A stretch of DNA of 32,869 nucleotides from the NCBI GenBank assembly GCA_019414545.1, contig DXLV01000008.1, positions 27,578-60,446 on the forward strand. Reading direction: 5' to 3'. Each line of letters opens with the position of its first letter. Position 1 is the first letter of the stretch. The notes beneath the pieces were generated by a model. The model was not told the DNA's origin and searched no databases. It saw only the letters and a program-made list of their open reading frames with translations. Origin of the DNA: Collinsella sp. (GTDB lineage: Bacteria > Actinomycetota > Coriobacteriia > Coriobacteriales > Coriobacteriaceae). Of the stretch, positions 24,231 to 31,392 are shown in pieces. Position numbers and translations under genes: made by a program.

Positions 24231-24377
24231 GTCAGCGAAAACGCCCCTAAGCGAGCAAGGTGACGTGAAAGAGGAGGGAAGCGTACTTCGGTACGCGACC
24301 GACGATTGAACGTCAGATTGCCGCTTAGGGGCGTTTGCAGCGTCGAGCCGTTACGGCGTTTGGTAAAACGCCGTAAC
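24231..24377 (+). repeat. Composite multi-stem intergenic element, copy 2
   Basis: Best-preserved copy. P1 CGCCCCTAAGCG 24242-24253 with CGCTTAGGGGCG 24322-24333, perfect 12; P2 GCAA 24255-24258 with TTGC 24318-24321; P3 GACGT 24262-24266 with ACGTC 24310-24314; P4 GCGTAC 24281-24286, loop TTCG, GTACGC 24291-24296; P5 GTTACGGCG 24350-24358 with CGCCGTAAC 24369-24377 around TTTGGTAAAA. P4 and P5 differ from copy 1 on both sides of the stem. It lies just 3' of the regulator B gene, as copy 1 lies 3' of glmM. Confidence 0.88.
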
Positions 24378-24394
24378 CAAAGGCGCAACTAGAG

Positions 24395-25114
24395 CTACAT
24401 GACCATGACGTAACGCGATCCCACGTAGTACTGCTTACCCATCAGGACCGGCTCATCGTTGGGACCGGTAAAGCCGGCGCGCAGATTGAGCAGCGGATCA
24501 TGCGGGGCAATGCCCAGCTCGGCCGCCTGCTCGGCATTAGCTCGAACGGCCTCGACCGTACGGTAGCCAACCGAGACAATCGGCGTTCCGCCAACACGCT
24601 CGACCTCGGCAAAAATCGACTTGTCCTCAAGATCGGCCGTCAACAGCTCACGGTAGGCGTCAAACGGCACAAAGATGTTCTCCTCAAAGATGGGCTCGCC
24701 GTCGGCCGTACGCACGCGCTTGATATGCAGTAGCAGCGCATCCTTCTGCAGACCAAAGAACTCCATCTCGTTTTGGCGCGCCGGAACGATCTGGCGATCG
24801 ACCACGTGCGCACCGGCCTTCATGCCGTTGCCGGCACACAGCGCGGTAAACGTCTGCAGCGTCGAGGCGTGGAACTGACGATTGATGTGCGGTGTGGAAA
24901 CAAAGGTGCCGCGGCCCTGCTGCTTAACCAGGTAGCCATCGGAGCACAACTCCTCGACGGCGCGACGCACCGTAATTCGGCTCACGTCGTACTGCTCGGC
25001 AAGCTCGAGCTCGGATGGAATACGCTCCTTGGGTGCATAAACACCTTTCTCGATCGCATCTTTGATTTCGTCATAAATCTGCTGGTAAAGCGGTGCATTT
25101 TTGGGTGCAGGCAT
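24395..25114 (-). CDS. GntR/HutC family regulator with UTRA domain (regulator B)
   Basis: 239 residues; winged helix at about 8-72 (RIPSELELAEQYDVSRITVR, KQQGRGTFV) and a UTRA domain at about 90-235 ending VLMGKQYYVGSRYVMVM, very like regulator A. The ATG at 25112-25114 has only a weak binding site (AAGAGTGA). The AT-rich upstream stretch contains an ACG-N6-ACGT site (25152-25164) also found before the PTS operon and the EamA gene at 31393, so this protein is the best candidate regulator of those genes and of itself. The inducer is probably the phosphorylated substrate or product of that pathway; this is inference. Confidence 0.9.
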   Translation of the reverse strand: MPAPKNAPLYQQIYDEIKDAIEKGVYAPKERIPSELELAEQYDVSRITVRRAVEELCSDGYLVKQQGRGTFVSTPHINRQFHASTLQTFTALCAGNGMKAGAHVVDRQIVPARQNEMEFFGLQKDALLLHIKRVRTADGEPIFEENIFVPFDAYRELLTADLEDKSIFAEVERVGGTPIVSVGYRTVEAVRANAEQAAELGIAPHDPLLNLRAGFTGPNDEPVLMGKQYYVGSRYVMVM

Positions 25115-25151
25115 ATCTAATCACTCTTATCGAAATATCGAAATAACTAAT

Positions 25152-25164
25152 ACGTATATAACGT
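25152..25164 (-). promoter_or_regulatory. Candidate operator upstream of regulator B
   Basis: On the minus strand ACGTTATATACGT, half-sites nine bases apart with an AT-only centre that could double as a -10 box. It lies 38-50 bases before the regulator B start and matches in layout the sites at 31221-31233 and 32515-32527. Confidence 0.5.
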
Positions 25165-25202
25165 CTAGTTTCATATTACCTCATATTGATAAAACGATAC
25201 AC

Positions 25203-25254
25203 CCCACCTACCAAAAAGCGACAGCTTCATTTTGGTAGGTTTTATCTGGGCAAA
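25203..25254 (+). repeat. Hairpin repeat shared with 15430-15480
   Basis: ACCTACCAAAA (25206-25216) pairs with TTTTGGTAGGT (25230-25240); the flank TATCTGGGCAAA also matches the 15.4-kb copy in reverse orientation. The loop on the minus strand, TGAAGCTGTCGCT, is a variant of that copy's TAAACCCGTCCCT. Confidence 0.75.
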
Positions 25255-25261
25255 CGAAAGT

Positions 25262-25289
25262 CCCTCGAAAGCAACGGGGCTTTCGAGGG
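25262..25289 (-). terminator. Hairpin after the YitT gene
   Basis: CCCTCGAAAG (25262-25271) pairs perfectly with CTTTCGAGGG (25280-25289). It lies 45 bases after the YitT stop. The T tract on the minus strand is poor, so it may be a weak terminator. Confidence 0.6.
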
Positions 25290-25333
25290 GCTCATGCGGA
25301 AGGGTTGCGCCGGGCCGGCAAAATGCCAATACC

Positions 25334-26341
25334 CTACTTGCCGTCGTCCTGCTGCAGGCTGTCCTGCTCGCTGAGGCGCGCCTGCCTGCTGGCCATGCGC
25401 GCGGGCTTGTCGGGATCGGGTACGGCCGTGGGCATGGGCTCGTCGACATGACCGCCCCACCAGCCGCCCACAAAGTCGAGCGTGTGGAACACGTTGATCA
25501 CGGCGCCGGGATCAATGTCGCACACCAGCTTGATGATGTCCTGGCTCTCGTAGGTCGAGACAACGGCGTGCAGCAGGTACATCTTTTCGCGGCTGTATCC
25601 GCCGATGACCTCGGCGCAGCTAATGCCGTGCTGAAAATGGTCAACATAGGCGGTCATGACCTCGTCTGCCTTGCGCGTCGTGATCTGCAGCGTCACGCGG
25701 TCGTAGCGACGATAGAAACTGTCGATGGTCTTGGTCGAAATAAACTGGAACACGATGGAGTACGCCGCATTGTCCCAGCCAAACATAAAGCCAAAGATCG
25801 CCAGGATAAAGCAGTTGAAACCAAAGATGGCACCCCAGATAGTCTTGCCCGTGTGGTTGGAAACCCATAGCGCGATAAAATCGGTGCCGCCGGTGGATGC
25901 GCCGGACTTTAGTGCGGTGGCAGCGCCCAGACCCGAGACCACGCCGCCAAAAATGATGAGCATGATCTTGTCGCCCAAAAACGGAGCAAAGTGAAAGATG
26001 TTGAGGAGCAGCGATGAGAGCACGACCTGCATCATCGAGAAGATGACGAAGCGCTTGCTAATGCCGCTCCAGCATAAGAGTGCCACGGGGATGTTGAGCG
26101 CGAGCATACCGAGCGAGATGTCGATGTGGACGCCGCCGAGCGAGGTAACGCGATCGAGTAGGACCGCGACGCCGGTGAGACCGCTCGGAAGCAGGTCGGC
26201 GGGTTGAATGAACGCCTGGATCAGAAATGTCTGGAGAACGGCAGAAATGGTGACCGCCACGGCGGTGATGGCGCGGCGGACGATGGTGAGGCGGCCGAGC
26301 ACGAGCACGCGGTCCGTGAGCTGTTCGATGGCGTTCGCCAC
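25334..26341 (-). CDS. YitT family integral membrane protein
   Basis: 335 residues. The N-terminal two thirds hold about five or six membrane segments with the typical blocks LIQAFIQPADLLPSGLTGVA and KSGASTGGTDFIALWVS; the C-terminal third is a soluble DUF2179 domain (LQITTRKADEVMTAYVDHF, REKMYLLHAVVSTYE). The family is widespread and its transported substrate is unknown. A hydrophilic tail of about 40 residues follows. The start is GTG at 26339-26341 with AAGGGAG upstream; a TACAAT box at 26387-26392 (minus) may be the -10. It is a single gene. Confidence 0.9.
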   Translation of the reverse strand: MANAIEQLTDRVLVLGRLTIVRRAITAVAVTISAVLQTFLIQAFIQPADLLPSGLTGVAVLLDRVTSLGGVHIDISLGMLALNIPVALLCWSGISKRFVIFSMMQVVLSSLLLNIFHFAPFLGDKIMLIIFGGVVSGLGAATALKSGASTGGTDFIALWVSNHTGKTIWGAIFGFNCFILAIFGFMFGWDNAAYSIVFQFISTKTIDSFYRRYDRVTLQITTRKADEVMTAYVDHFQHGISCAEVIGGYSREKMYLLHAVVSTYESQDIIKLVCDIDPGAVINVFHTLDFVGGWWGGHVDEPMPTAVPDPDKPARMASRQARLSEQDSLQQDDGK

Positions 26342-26480
26342 GTAGGCTCCCTTCGAAGGCAGATGTAGTTGTGGGGCATGCCCGCGATTGTAGCATGGAG
26401 CGAGAGGAGGCGCTTTAATTCACCCTCTCTCGACGACCAAAACGGGACCAGCAACCCCCACGACCAAAGGGAAAAATTCC

Positions 26481-26600
26481 AAGTGAGTAGACTTTTTACG
26501 ATCTGCCGAGCACACCCAAAAATAGCCACCTCTGTGACCTGCGGTTTTACAAAGGAAGATATGTTTTGTGCTCGGCCTGCGCCAAAAAGTCTACTCACTT
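26481..26600. repeat. Long inverted repeat, second type member
   Basis: Outer arms AAGTGAGTAGACTTTTT (26481-26497) and AAAAAGTCTACTCACTT (26584-26600) pair perfectly over 17; a symmetric 7-by-7 loop follows; inner arms GCCGAGCACA (26505-26514) and TGTGCTCGGC (26567-26576) pair perfectly over 10. The centre contains CCTGCGGTTTT, and GCGCCAAAAAGT precedes the right arm; both strings also occur in the repeat at 19943-20110. The rest of the 356-base gap between the YitT and HAD genes shows nothing else. Confidence 0.9.
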
Positions 26601-26697
26601 AGCCCGAATCGAAGCCAAACGGATCTAAATTGATGCCAAATTAAGCCAATCCGCAGCAAATGACGCGTGAACCAGTGCTTCTCGCGGCGGATTGACA

Positions 26698-27327
26698 CTA
26701 CAAAGCGGCCAAAATGTCGGACAGGTTGTCGATGATGGTGTCGGCGGCGGACTGATCCAGGTTGACGCCCTCGTGCGGACGCAGTGCCAGGACGCGGGCG
26801 CCGGAGCGCTTACCGGCCTCGATGCCCAAAGGCGAGTCCTCGATAACCAGGCACTCGGCAGGCTCCACCCCCAGCGTCTCCATGGCACGCAGGTAGATCT
26901 CGGGGTCGGGCTTAAACGCACTGCACTCGTGACCGCTGATGGTGTAGTCCAGCACGTCGGCAATACCGGCAATCCCCACCAGCTCGTCAATGAGCTCGCG
27001 ATAGGACGAGCTTGCGATGGCACACTTCACGCCGCGCTCGTGCAGCTCACGCATCACCGGCTCCGTCTGCTCGTTGAGAAGCTCGGCATACGGAACGGGG
27101 TGGTCCAGGCTGTAGACCTGCTTGTACTCCACGCGCAGGCGCTCGCGCAGCTCAACATCGTCGGGCACCAGCGCCTTCCAGATGGCGGGCTCGTTAGACC
27201 CCGAAAGATCGGGGATCTCGTCAAAGTGGAAGCCCTTCTCTTCCATAAATGCCACGCGGCGACGGTTGTAGAACCACTCGGTATCGACCAGCACGCCGTC
27301 CATGTCAAACAGCACTGCCTTGATCAT
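26698..27327 (-). CDS. HAD-superfamily sugar phosphatase / phosphoglucomutase-like hydrolase
   Basis: 209 residues, subfamily with a helical cap. Motif I is LFDMDGVLVDTE with nucleophile D8 and acid D10; motif II is the Ser in AIASSSYRE; motif III K in AFKPDPEIY; motif IV VIEDSPLGIEAG. This is the beta-phosphoglucomutase/sugar phosphatase group, acting on small phosphorylated metabolites in the cytoplasm; the substrate is not readable. I start at the ATG 27325-27327, six bases from GGAG; the longer frame to 27375 would run through the PTS-operon terminator. It sits just downstream of the PTS/SIS operon and may serve it, but the terminator separates them. Confidence 0.88.
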   Translation of the reverse strand: MIKAVLFDMDGVLVDTEWFYNRRRVAFMEEKGFHFDEIPDLSGSNEPAIWKALVPDDVELRERLRVEYKQVYSLDHPVPYAELLNEQTEPVMRELHERGVKCAIASSSYRELIDELVGIAGIADVLDYTISGHECSAFKPDPEIYLRAMETLGVEPAECLVIEDSPLGIEAGKRSGARVLALRPHEGVNLDQSAADTIIDNLSDILAAL

Positions 27328-27347
27328 ACGCATCTCCTTTCGATAGC

Positions 27348-27380
27348 AAAAAAGGGGACGGGGCGCAAACCCCATCCCCT
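27348..27380 (-). terminator. Terminator of the PTS/SIS-B operon
   Basis: On the minus strand AGGGGATGGGG / CCCCGTCCCCT (27353-27363 with 27370-27380, one G-T-type mismatch) is followed by TTTTTT. It lies 34 bases after the SIS-B stop and overlaps the upstream region of the HAD gene. Confidence 0.87.
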
Positions 27381-27413
27381 CTCAATCAACCCGTAAGGTC
27401 TACTTACTTGTGA

Positions 27414-28397
27414 TTAGTAGGAAAGCTTCCACATGTAGCGACGCATGGTCAGCGGGTGCTGACGAGCCTCGGCGATCTGGTTGCCGTACTCGCGCATAAC
27501 GGCGAGGTGCAGCAGCGGGTTGAAGTAGGTGACGACGCTTGCCGGCACGGCGTCGGCCAGGCCGTAGTCCTTGGAGTCGATCAGAGCAACCTTGGCGCCC
27601 ATGCGCTTAAGGAAGGTGAGGGCGCGGGCGTCCATCGGACGGGTAGCACCGTCGGACATGAAGAAGACGTAGGGCTTACCCTCGGTGGAAACCTCGAACG
27701 GGCCGTGGAAGTACTCGCCGGTGTTGTAGGCGGCGGCGTCGATCCACTGCATCTCGGTGAACAGGAAGGCGGCGTGAGAATAAGCCATCTTCTCGGAGGC
27801 ACCGGAGGCCATGAAGTAGATCATCTTGTCGTCCTTGAAGTCCTGGGCGAACTGCTTGGCAAGACCCTTGGCGGACTGAGCGGCGTTCTCGCAGAGCTCG
27901 AAGACGTTGGTGAGGCCGGTGATCATGTCCTCGTAGTGGTCATAGCCCTCGGTCTGCTGAAGGATCTCGACAGCAAGAGCGATGGCGTAGCCGGGCTTCT
28001 CGCACTTGGCAGCGTAGTTGGCGTGGAAACCGTGAACGATGACGTGGTCGGCGTCGACGGTCAGAGCGGAGCCAGCCTTGTTGGTGAGGGAGACGACCGG
28101 GCAGTTGTGCTTCTTGGCGGTCTTGTTGGCCTCGACGGTCTCGGGCGTGGAGCCACCCAGGGAGCAGGTGATCACGAAGGTGTGCTCGTTGACCCAGGAA
28201 GGCGTGTCGTAGTTGAACTCGTTAGCGGTGAAGATCTGAACGTTCAGCTTGTCCGTGTTGTTGGCCAGGAAGTACTTGGCGGGGTAAAGGTCGGACATGG
28301 AAGCACCGCAGCCGACGAAAGCGACGCTGTGGATCTCGTGGTTGGACAGGACGTCAGCGACGATCTGCTTAGGGAGGTTAAGGTCGATCTCGTACAT
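27414..28397 (-). CDS. SIS domain protein, FrlB/GfrF-like sugar-amine deglycase (SIS-B)
   Basis: 327 residues, two SIS folds, paralogous to SIS-A. Visible blocks: VGCGASMSDLYPAKYFLAN near residue 28, CSLGGSTPE (78-86), FMASGASEKMAYSHAAF near 195 and TGEYFHGPFE (226-235). It is the last gene of the mannose-family PTS operon, the same arrangement as glucoselysine/fructoselysine operons (gfr), so it probably splits the phosphorylated compound delivered by the PTS. I prefer the ATG at 28395-28397, nine bases after AAGGA; the ATG at 28404-28406 touches the binding site. A 180-base gap with two hairpins separates it from IID. Confidence 0.86.
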   Translation of the reverse strand: MYEIDLNLPKQIVADVLSNHEIHSVAFVGCGASMSDLYPAKYFLANNTDKLNVQIFTANEFNYDTPSWVNEHTFVITCSLGGSTPETVEANKTAKKHNCPVVSLTNKAGSALTVDADHVIVHGFHANYAAKCEKPGYAIALAVEILQQTEGYDHYEDMITGLTNVFELCENAAQSAKGLAKQFAQDFKDDKMIYFMASGASEKMAYSHAAFLFTEMQWIDAAAYNTGEYFHGPFEVSTEGKPYVFFMSDGATRPMDARALTFLKRMGAKVALIDSKDYGLADAVPASVVTYFNPLLHLAVMREYGNQIAEARQHPLTMRRYMWKLSY

Positions 28398-28488
28398 CTG
28401 ATACATTCCTTTCGATTTGTTGCGGCGTCACATTGCCGGACGCTCGCAGGGTTACCGTAGTTAGGACCGAGTCGCCGGTCCGTTGAGG

Positions 28489-28518
28489 ATGTGTCAAAGG
28501 GACTGCCCTTTGACACAT
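28489..28518 (-). repeat. Perfect hairpin between IID and SIS-B
   Basis: ATGTGTCAAAGGG (28489-28501) and CCCTTTGACACAT (28506-28518) form 13 perfect pairs around a four-base loop. On the minus strand no T tract follows, so RNA processing, stability or attenuation within the operon are alternatives to termination. The AAAGGGCAGTCCCTTT centre recalls the GTCCC-loop hairpins elsewhere. Confidence 0.7.
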
Positions 28519-28530
28519 TTAGGGATGGAA

Positions 28531-28561
28531 GCCTGCCTGGGGTATGGGATGCCAGGCAGGC
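28531..28561 (-). terminator. Second hairpin after IID
   Basis: GCCTGCCTGG (28531-28540) pairs perfectly with CCAGGCAGGC (28552-28561), 26 bases after the IID stop. With little T-richness it is likely a partial terminator or 3'-end stabiliser that lets SIS-B be expressed at a different level. Confidence 0.6.
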
Positions 28562-28586
28562 CCCCGGGGGAAGCGCTGGGTCGCGG

Positions 28587-29420
28587 CTAGGCCAGGATGC
28601 CGGCCGCGGAGAGGGCGATGCCGCCCACGATGGCGATCACGAGAAGCCAACCGGTGTTGACGTTCTTCTTGATGAGCCAGTACATAAGGCCGGTGAGGCC
28701 AAGGGAGATCATCTGGGGCATCATGCCGTCCAGGATGTCCTGAATCACGACGGTGCCCTCAGCGAACTGCAGCGGGGTGGTGGCGCCGATCAGCGTAGCG
28801 ATCATGCCGCCCACGGACATAAGACCCACGATGCCGCAGACATACATGAGCTTCTCCATGAGGTCGCCGCCCTGGAGCTTGCTCAGGTACTCGTGGCCGC
28901 CCTGATAGCCGATCTTGGCTGCGAACCACGTGATCAGCACGGAGGGCACGATGGAGATGAGTATGGCCAGGATCGGGCCCATGATGGAGCCCTGCTGAGC
29001 CAGCTGAACGCCCAGGCCAAAGGCGATAACGCGGATGGTGCCCTGGAAGAAGGAGTCACCGATGCCGGAAAGCGGACCCATGAGGGAGGTCTTGACCGCG
29101 TTGATCGAATCGGGATCGAAGTTCTCGGGATCCTTGGCGTACTCCTCCTCCATGGAGGCGGCGAGGCCCAGGATGAAAGCGCTCGTCTGCGGGGTGCAGT
29201 TGTAGAACGCCATGTGACGGTGGTATGCCTCTTTCTTAGCAGCGAGCTGCTTGGGGTCGGACTCGTCCGGATAGAGGCGATCGAGCGTGGGAACCATGCC
29301 GTAGAGGAAGCCCATGTTCATCTGACGCTCGTAGTTCCAAGAGGCCTGGATGGCCCAGGAGCGCCAGAAGAACTGGCTGACCTTCTTGTTCAGGGACACG
29401 TCCTTGGTTGCGGTTGCCAT
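28587..29420 (-). CDS. PTS mannose-family transporter subunit IID
   Basis: 277 residues. Starts MATATKDVSLNKKVSQFFWR, then the family block SWNYERQMNMGFLYGMVPTL and KTSLMGPLSGIGDSFFQGT. Several membrane segments in the C-terminal half end IVGGIALSAAGILA. With IIC it forms the membrane channel of a mannose-type PTS. The ATG at 29418-29420 has AAGGAGGA upstream; the longer frame to 29537 runs into IIC and is discarded. It follows IIC by 13 bases. Confidence 0.94.
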   Translation of the reverse strand: MATATKDVSLNKKVSQFFWRSWAIQASWNYERQMNMGFLYGMVPTLDRLYPDESDPKQLAAKKEAYHRHMAFYNCTPQTSAFILGLAASMEEEYAKDPENFDPDSINAVKTSLMGPLSGIGDSFFQGTIRVIAFGLGVQLAQQGSIMGPILAILISIVPSVLITWFAAKIGYQGGHEYLSKLQGGDLMEKLMYVCGIVGLMSVGGMIATLIGATTPLQFAEGTVVIQDILDGMMPQMISLGLTGLMYWLIKKNVNTGWLLVIAIVGGIALSAAGILA

Positions 29421-29433
29421 AGTGTGTTCCTCC

Positions 29434-30228
29434 TTAGTCTTCGTCGTCTTCGAGCGGATCGTAGTCGGAATCAACGCCGGCAGCAGCATGGGAACCGTTG
29501 AACTTGAAGCCCATGAAGACGATAGCCAGGCACACACCGATCAGAGCGACCGCGATGACGGACAGGTTGAGGTAGGCGGCGAGCAGGAAACCGATGAACA
29601 GGAACGGAGTCATACCCTTCTTGATCATCATGGTGAGCAGCAGAGCCAGACCGTAGGCGGTCATGATCTTGGTCGAAACGTTAAGACCAGTGGACAGCCA
29701 CTCGGGAACCATGTTGACGATGGCCTGAACCAGGTCGGTGCCAACAAAGACGGCGAGGAAGATCGGCAGGAAGTACATGATGGCGTACAGACCGGAGCCA
29801 GCGCAGATGTGCATACGGTAGGCGGTCTTGAACTTTCCGTTATCGATCGCGCTATCGGCCACATGCGTAAGGGCGGCGATGATCGAACGGAACACGATGC
29901 CGAGGAGCTGACCCAGGACAGCGACCGGGATGGCGATCGTCATGGCGGTCTCGGCGGAAGCATCGGTCAGGCACGCGAAGGCAGCGGCCACGATGCCGCC
30001 CAGGACCATATCGGGCGGAACGGCGGCGCCGACCTGCACCAGGCCCATGGACACGAGCTCGACGGCGGCACCGACGGCAAGGCCGGTGGGCACATCGCCC
30101 AGCAGCAGACCGACGAGCGTAGCGCCAACGAGGGGCTGCTCGAAGTTAAGACGACCGAGCAGGCGGGAGTCCCACATGCAGAACACGCCGACGAGGCCGA
30201 CGAGCACCGCACTGATGAACGTATTCAT
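29434..30228 (-). CDS. PTS mannose-family transporter subunit IIC
   Basis: 264 residues, very hydrophobic, about seven membrane segments. The family signature GLLLGDVPTGLAVGAAVELVS is split over residues 41-61, followed by VQVGAAVPPD. Acidic tail DSDYDPLEDDED. It carries the sugar path together with IID. The ATG has AAAGGAG upstream and the gene follows IIAB after 36 bases. Confidence 0.94.
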   Translation of the reverse strand: MNTFISAVLVGLVGVFCMWDSRLLGRLNFEQPLVGATLVGLLLGDVPTGLAVGAAVELVSMGLVQVGAAVPPDMVLGGIVAAAFACLTDASAETAMTIAIPVAVLGQLLGIVFRSIIAALTHVADSAIDNGKFKTAYRMHICAGSGLYAIMYFLPIFLAVFVGTDLVQAIVNMVPEWLSTGLNVSTKIMTAYGLALLLTMMIKKGMTPFLFIGFLLAAYLNLSVIAVALIGVCLAIVFMGFKFNGSHAAAGVDSDYDPLEDDED

Positions 30229-30264
30229 ACCCTTCTCCTTTCAGTCAGGCAAAAGCCTGGTTGA

Positions 30265-31188
30265 TTACAGCTTGGCGTCGATGTCGACGCTCTGATACGT
30301 AGGGGTCTGCTGGACGTAGAGCTTGATGCCCATGTCGAGCAGCTGGTTGACGTCGGCCTTCTGGGTGGCGTCGAAGAAGACGGAGCTGTCCTTGCCGCCG
30401 ACCTGCTCGGCACCGTCGTGGTTGGCGGTGGCGCCCAGGTTGATGGCGTCGAGCTTGTAGCCCTGGCAGAACTGCAGCATCTCGGCCGTGTTGCCAAAGA
30501 CGAACATGACGCGCTCGCCGAGGGTGTTGAGCTTGTCCATCTTGGCGAGGGCACGCTCGACGGTGAAGACGTTCAGGCGCACGCCCTGGGGCTTGGCCAG
30601 CTTAAGAGCGCCCTTCTTGATGTCATCGTTGGCGGCAGCGTTGTCGACGACGATGATGCGCTCGGCCTGAACCTTGGTGGTCCAGGTAAAGACGACCTGG
30701 CCGTGCAGAAGACGGTAGTCAAGACGTGCGAGAACGATCTTGGCGGGACCGGAGCTGTGACGGGGTGCCTTGGCCTTCTTGGCGGGAGCCGCGGCAGCCT
30801 CGACCGGTGCGTTGGGGTTGGTTAGACCGGTGCGGGCCTCGTTGATGAGGGCCGCGAGCTCGGCACCCTTGATGGGGGCGGGGCTCATAGCGAGCGTCAG
30901 TGCCAGCGGAATGTTGAAACCGCTGATCACCGTGAACTTCGTGCCGTTCTTGGAAAGCTCGACCATGTTGTTGTTGACCGAGCTACCGAGCATATCGGTC
31001 AGCACATAGACGGTGTCGTCCGCGTTGAACGTGGCGATCATGGCGTCCACCTTATTGGTGATGGGCTCCTTGTCGTCACGAGCAAGCGACACGACGTGGA
31101 CGTTCGACACGTCGCCGAGAACCATCTCGAGCGTGTCTTTGGCGCCTGCGGCCAGGCCGCCATGAGATGCGAGAATGATCTGATTCAT
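30265..31188 (-). CDS. PTS mannose-family subunit IIAB (fused)
   Basis: 307 residues. The IIA domain (1-120) has the phospho-accepting H9 in ILASHGGLA; an Ala/Pro/Lys linker (about 128-147) leads to the IIB domain (148-307) with H162 in RLDYRLLHGQVVFTW. It receives phosphate from HPr and passes it to the sugar at the IIC/IID channel. It is the first gene of IIAB-IIC-IID-SIS-B. Strong AAAAGGAGG before the ATG; the promoter at 31215-31233 carries an operator-like site. The substrate is inferred from the FrlB-like partner, not from this protein. Confidence 0.94.
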   Translation of the reverse strand: MNQIILASHGGLAAGAKDTLEMVLGDVSNVHVVSLARDDKEPITNKVDAMIATFNADDTVYVLTDMLGSSVNNNMVELSKNGTKFTVISGFNIPLALTLAMSPAPIKGAELAALINEARTGLTNPNAPVEAAAAPAKKAKAPRHSSGPAKIVLARLDYRLLHGQVVFTWTTKVQAERIIVVDNAAANDDIKKGALKLAKPQGVRLNVFTVERALAKMDKLNTLGERVMFVFGNTAEMLQFCQGYKLDAINLGATANHDGAEQVGGKDSSVFFDATQKADVNQLLDMGIKLYVQQTPTYQSVDIDAKL

Positions 31189-31214
31189 CTTGCCTCCTCC
31201 TTTTCGTTATGGTC

Positions 31215-31233
31215 ATTATAACGTCTTATACGT
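31215..31233 (-). promoter_or_regulatory. PTS operon promoter (-10) with candidate regulator B operator
   Basis: On the minus strand a perfect TATAAT (31215-31220) is preceded directly by ACGTATAAGACGT (31221-31233), half-sites nine bases apart. No good -35 is present at 17 bases (AATATC). A protein on this site would sit between -35 and -10 and block the promoter. Confidence 0.6.
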
Positions 31234-31343
31234 TGCGGATATTGATAATTAGTATATAAACCGTTCGCGGGTGAAAAACGACCGTTGGCGGGTTTAACGC
31301 AATCGAAACGATGGTCTTGGGTAGGTCGGCGCTGGCTAGGCAC

Positions 31344-31364
31344 CGCCCGGCCAAACGCCGGGCG
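31344..31364 (-). terminator. Hairpin after the EamA gene
   Basis: CGCCCGGC (31344-31351) pairs with GCCGGGCG (31357-31364) around CAAAC, 29 bases after the stop. No T tract, so it would be a weak or Rho-assisted terminator. Confidence 0.5.
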
Positions 31365-31392
31365 CTACCTGCTCGAACACTCCGCCAATCCT

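Noticed and set aside
27328..27375. N-terminal extension of the HAD protein
   Set aside because: It would translate the terminator hairpin of the PTS operon; the ATG at 27327 is correctly spaced from GGAG and begins the MIKAVLFDMDG motif.
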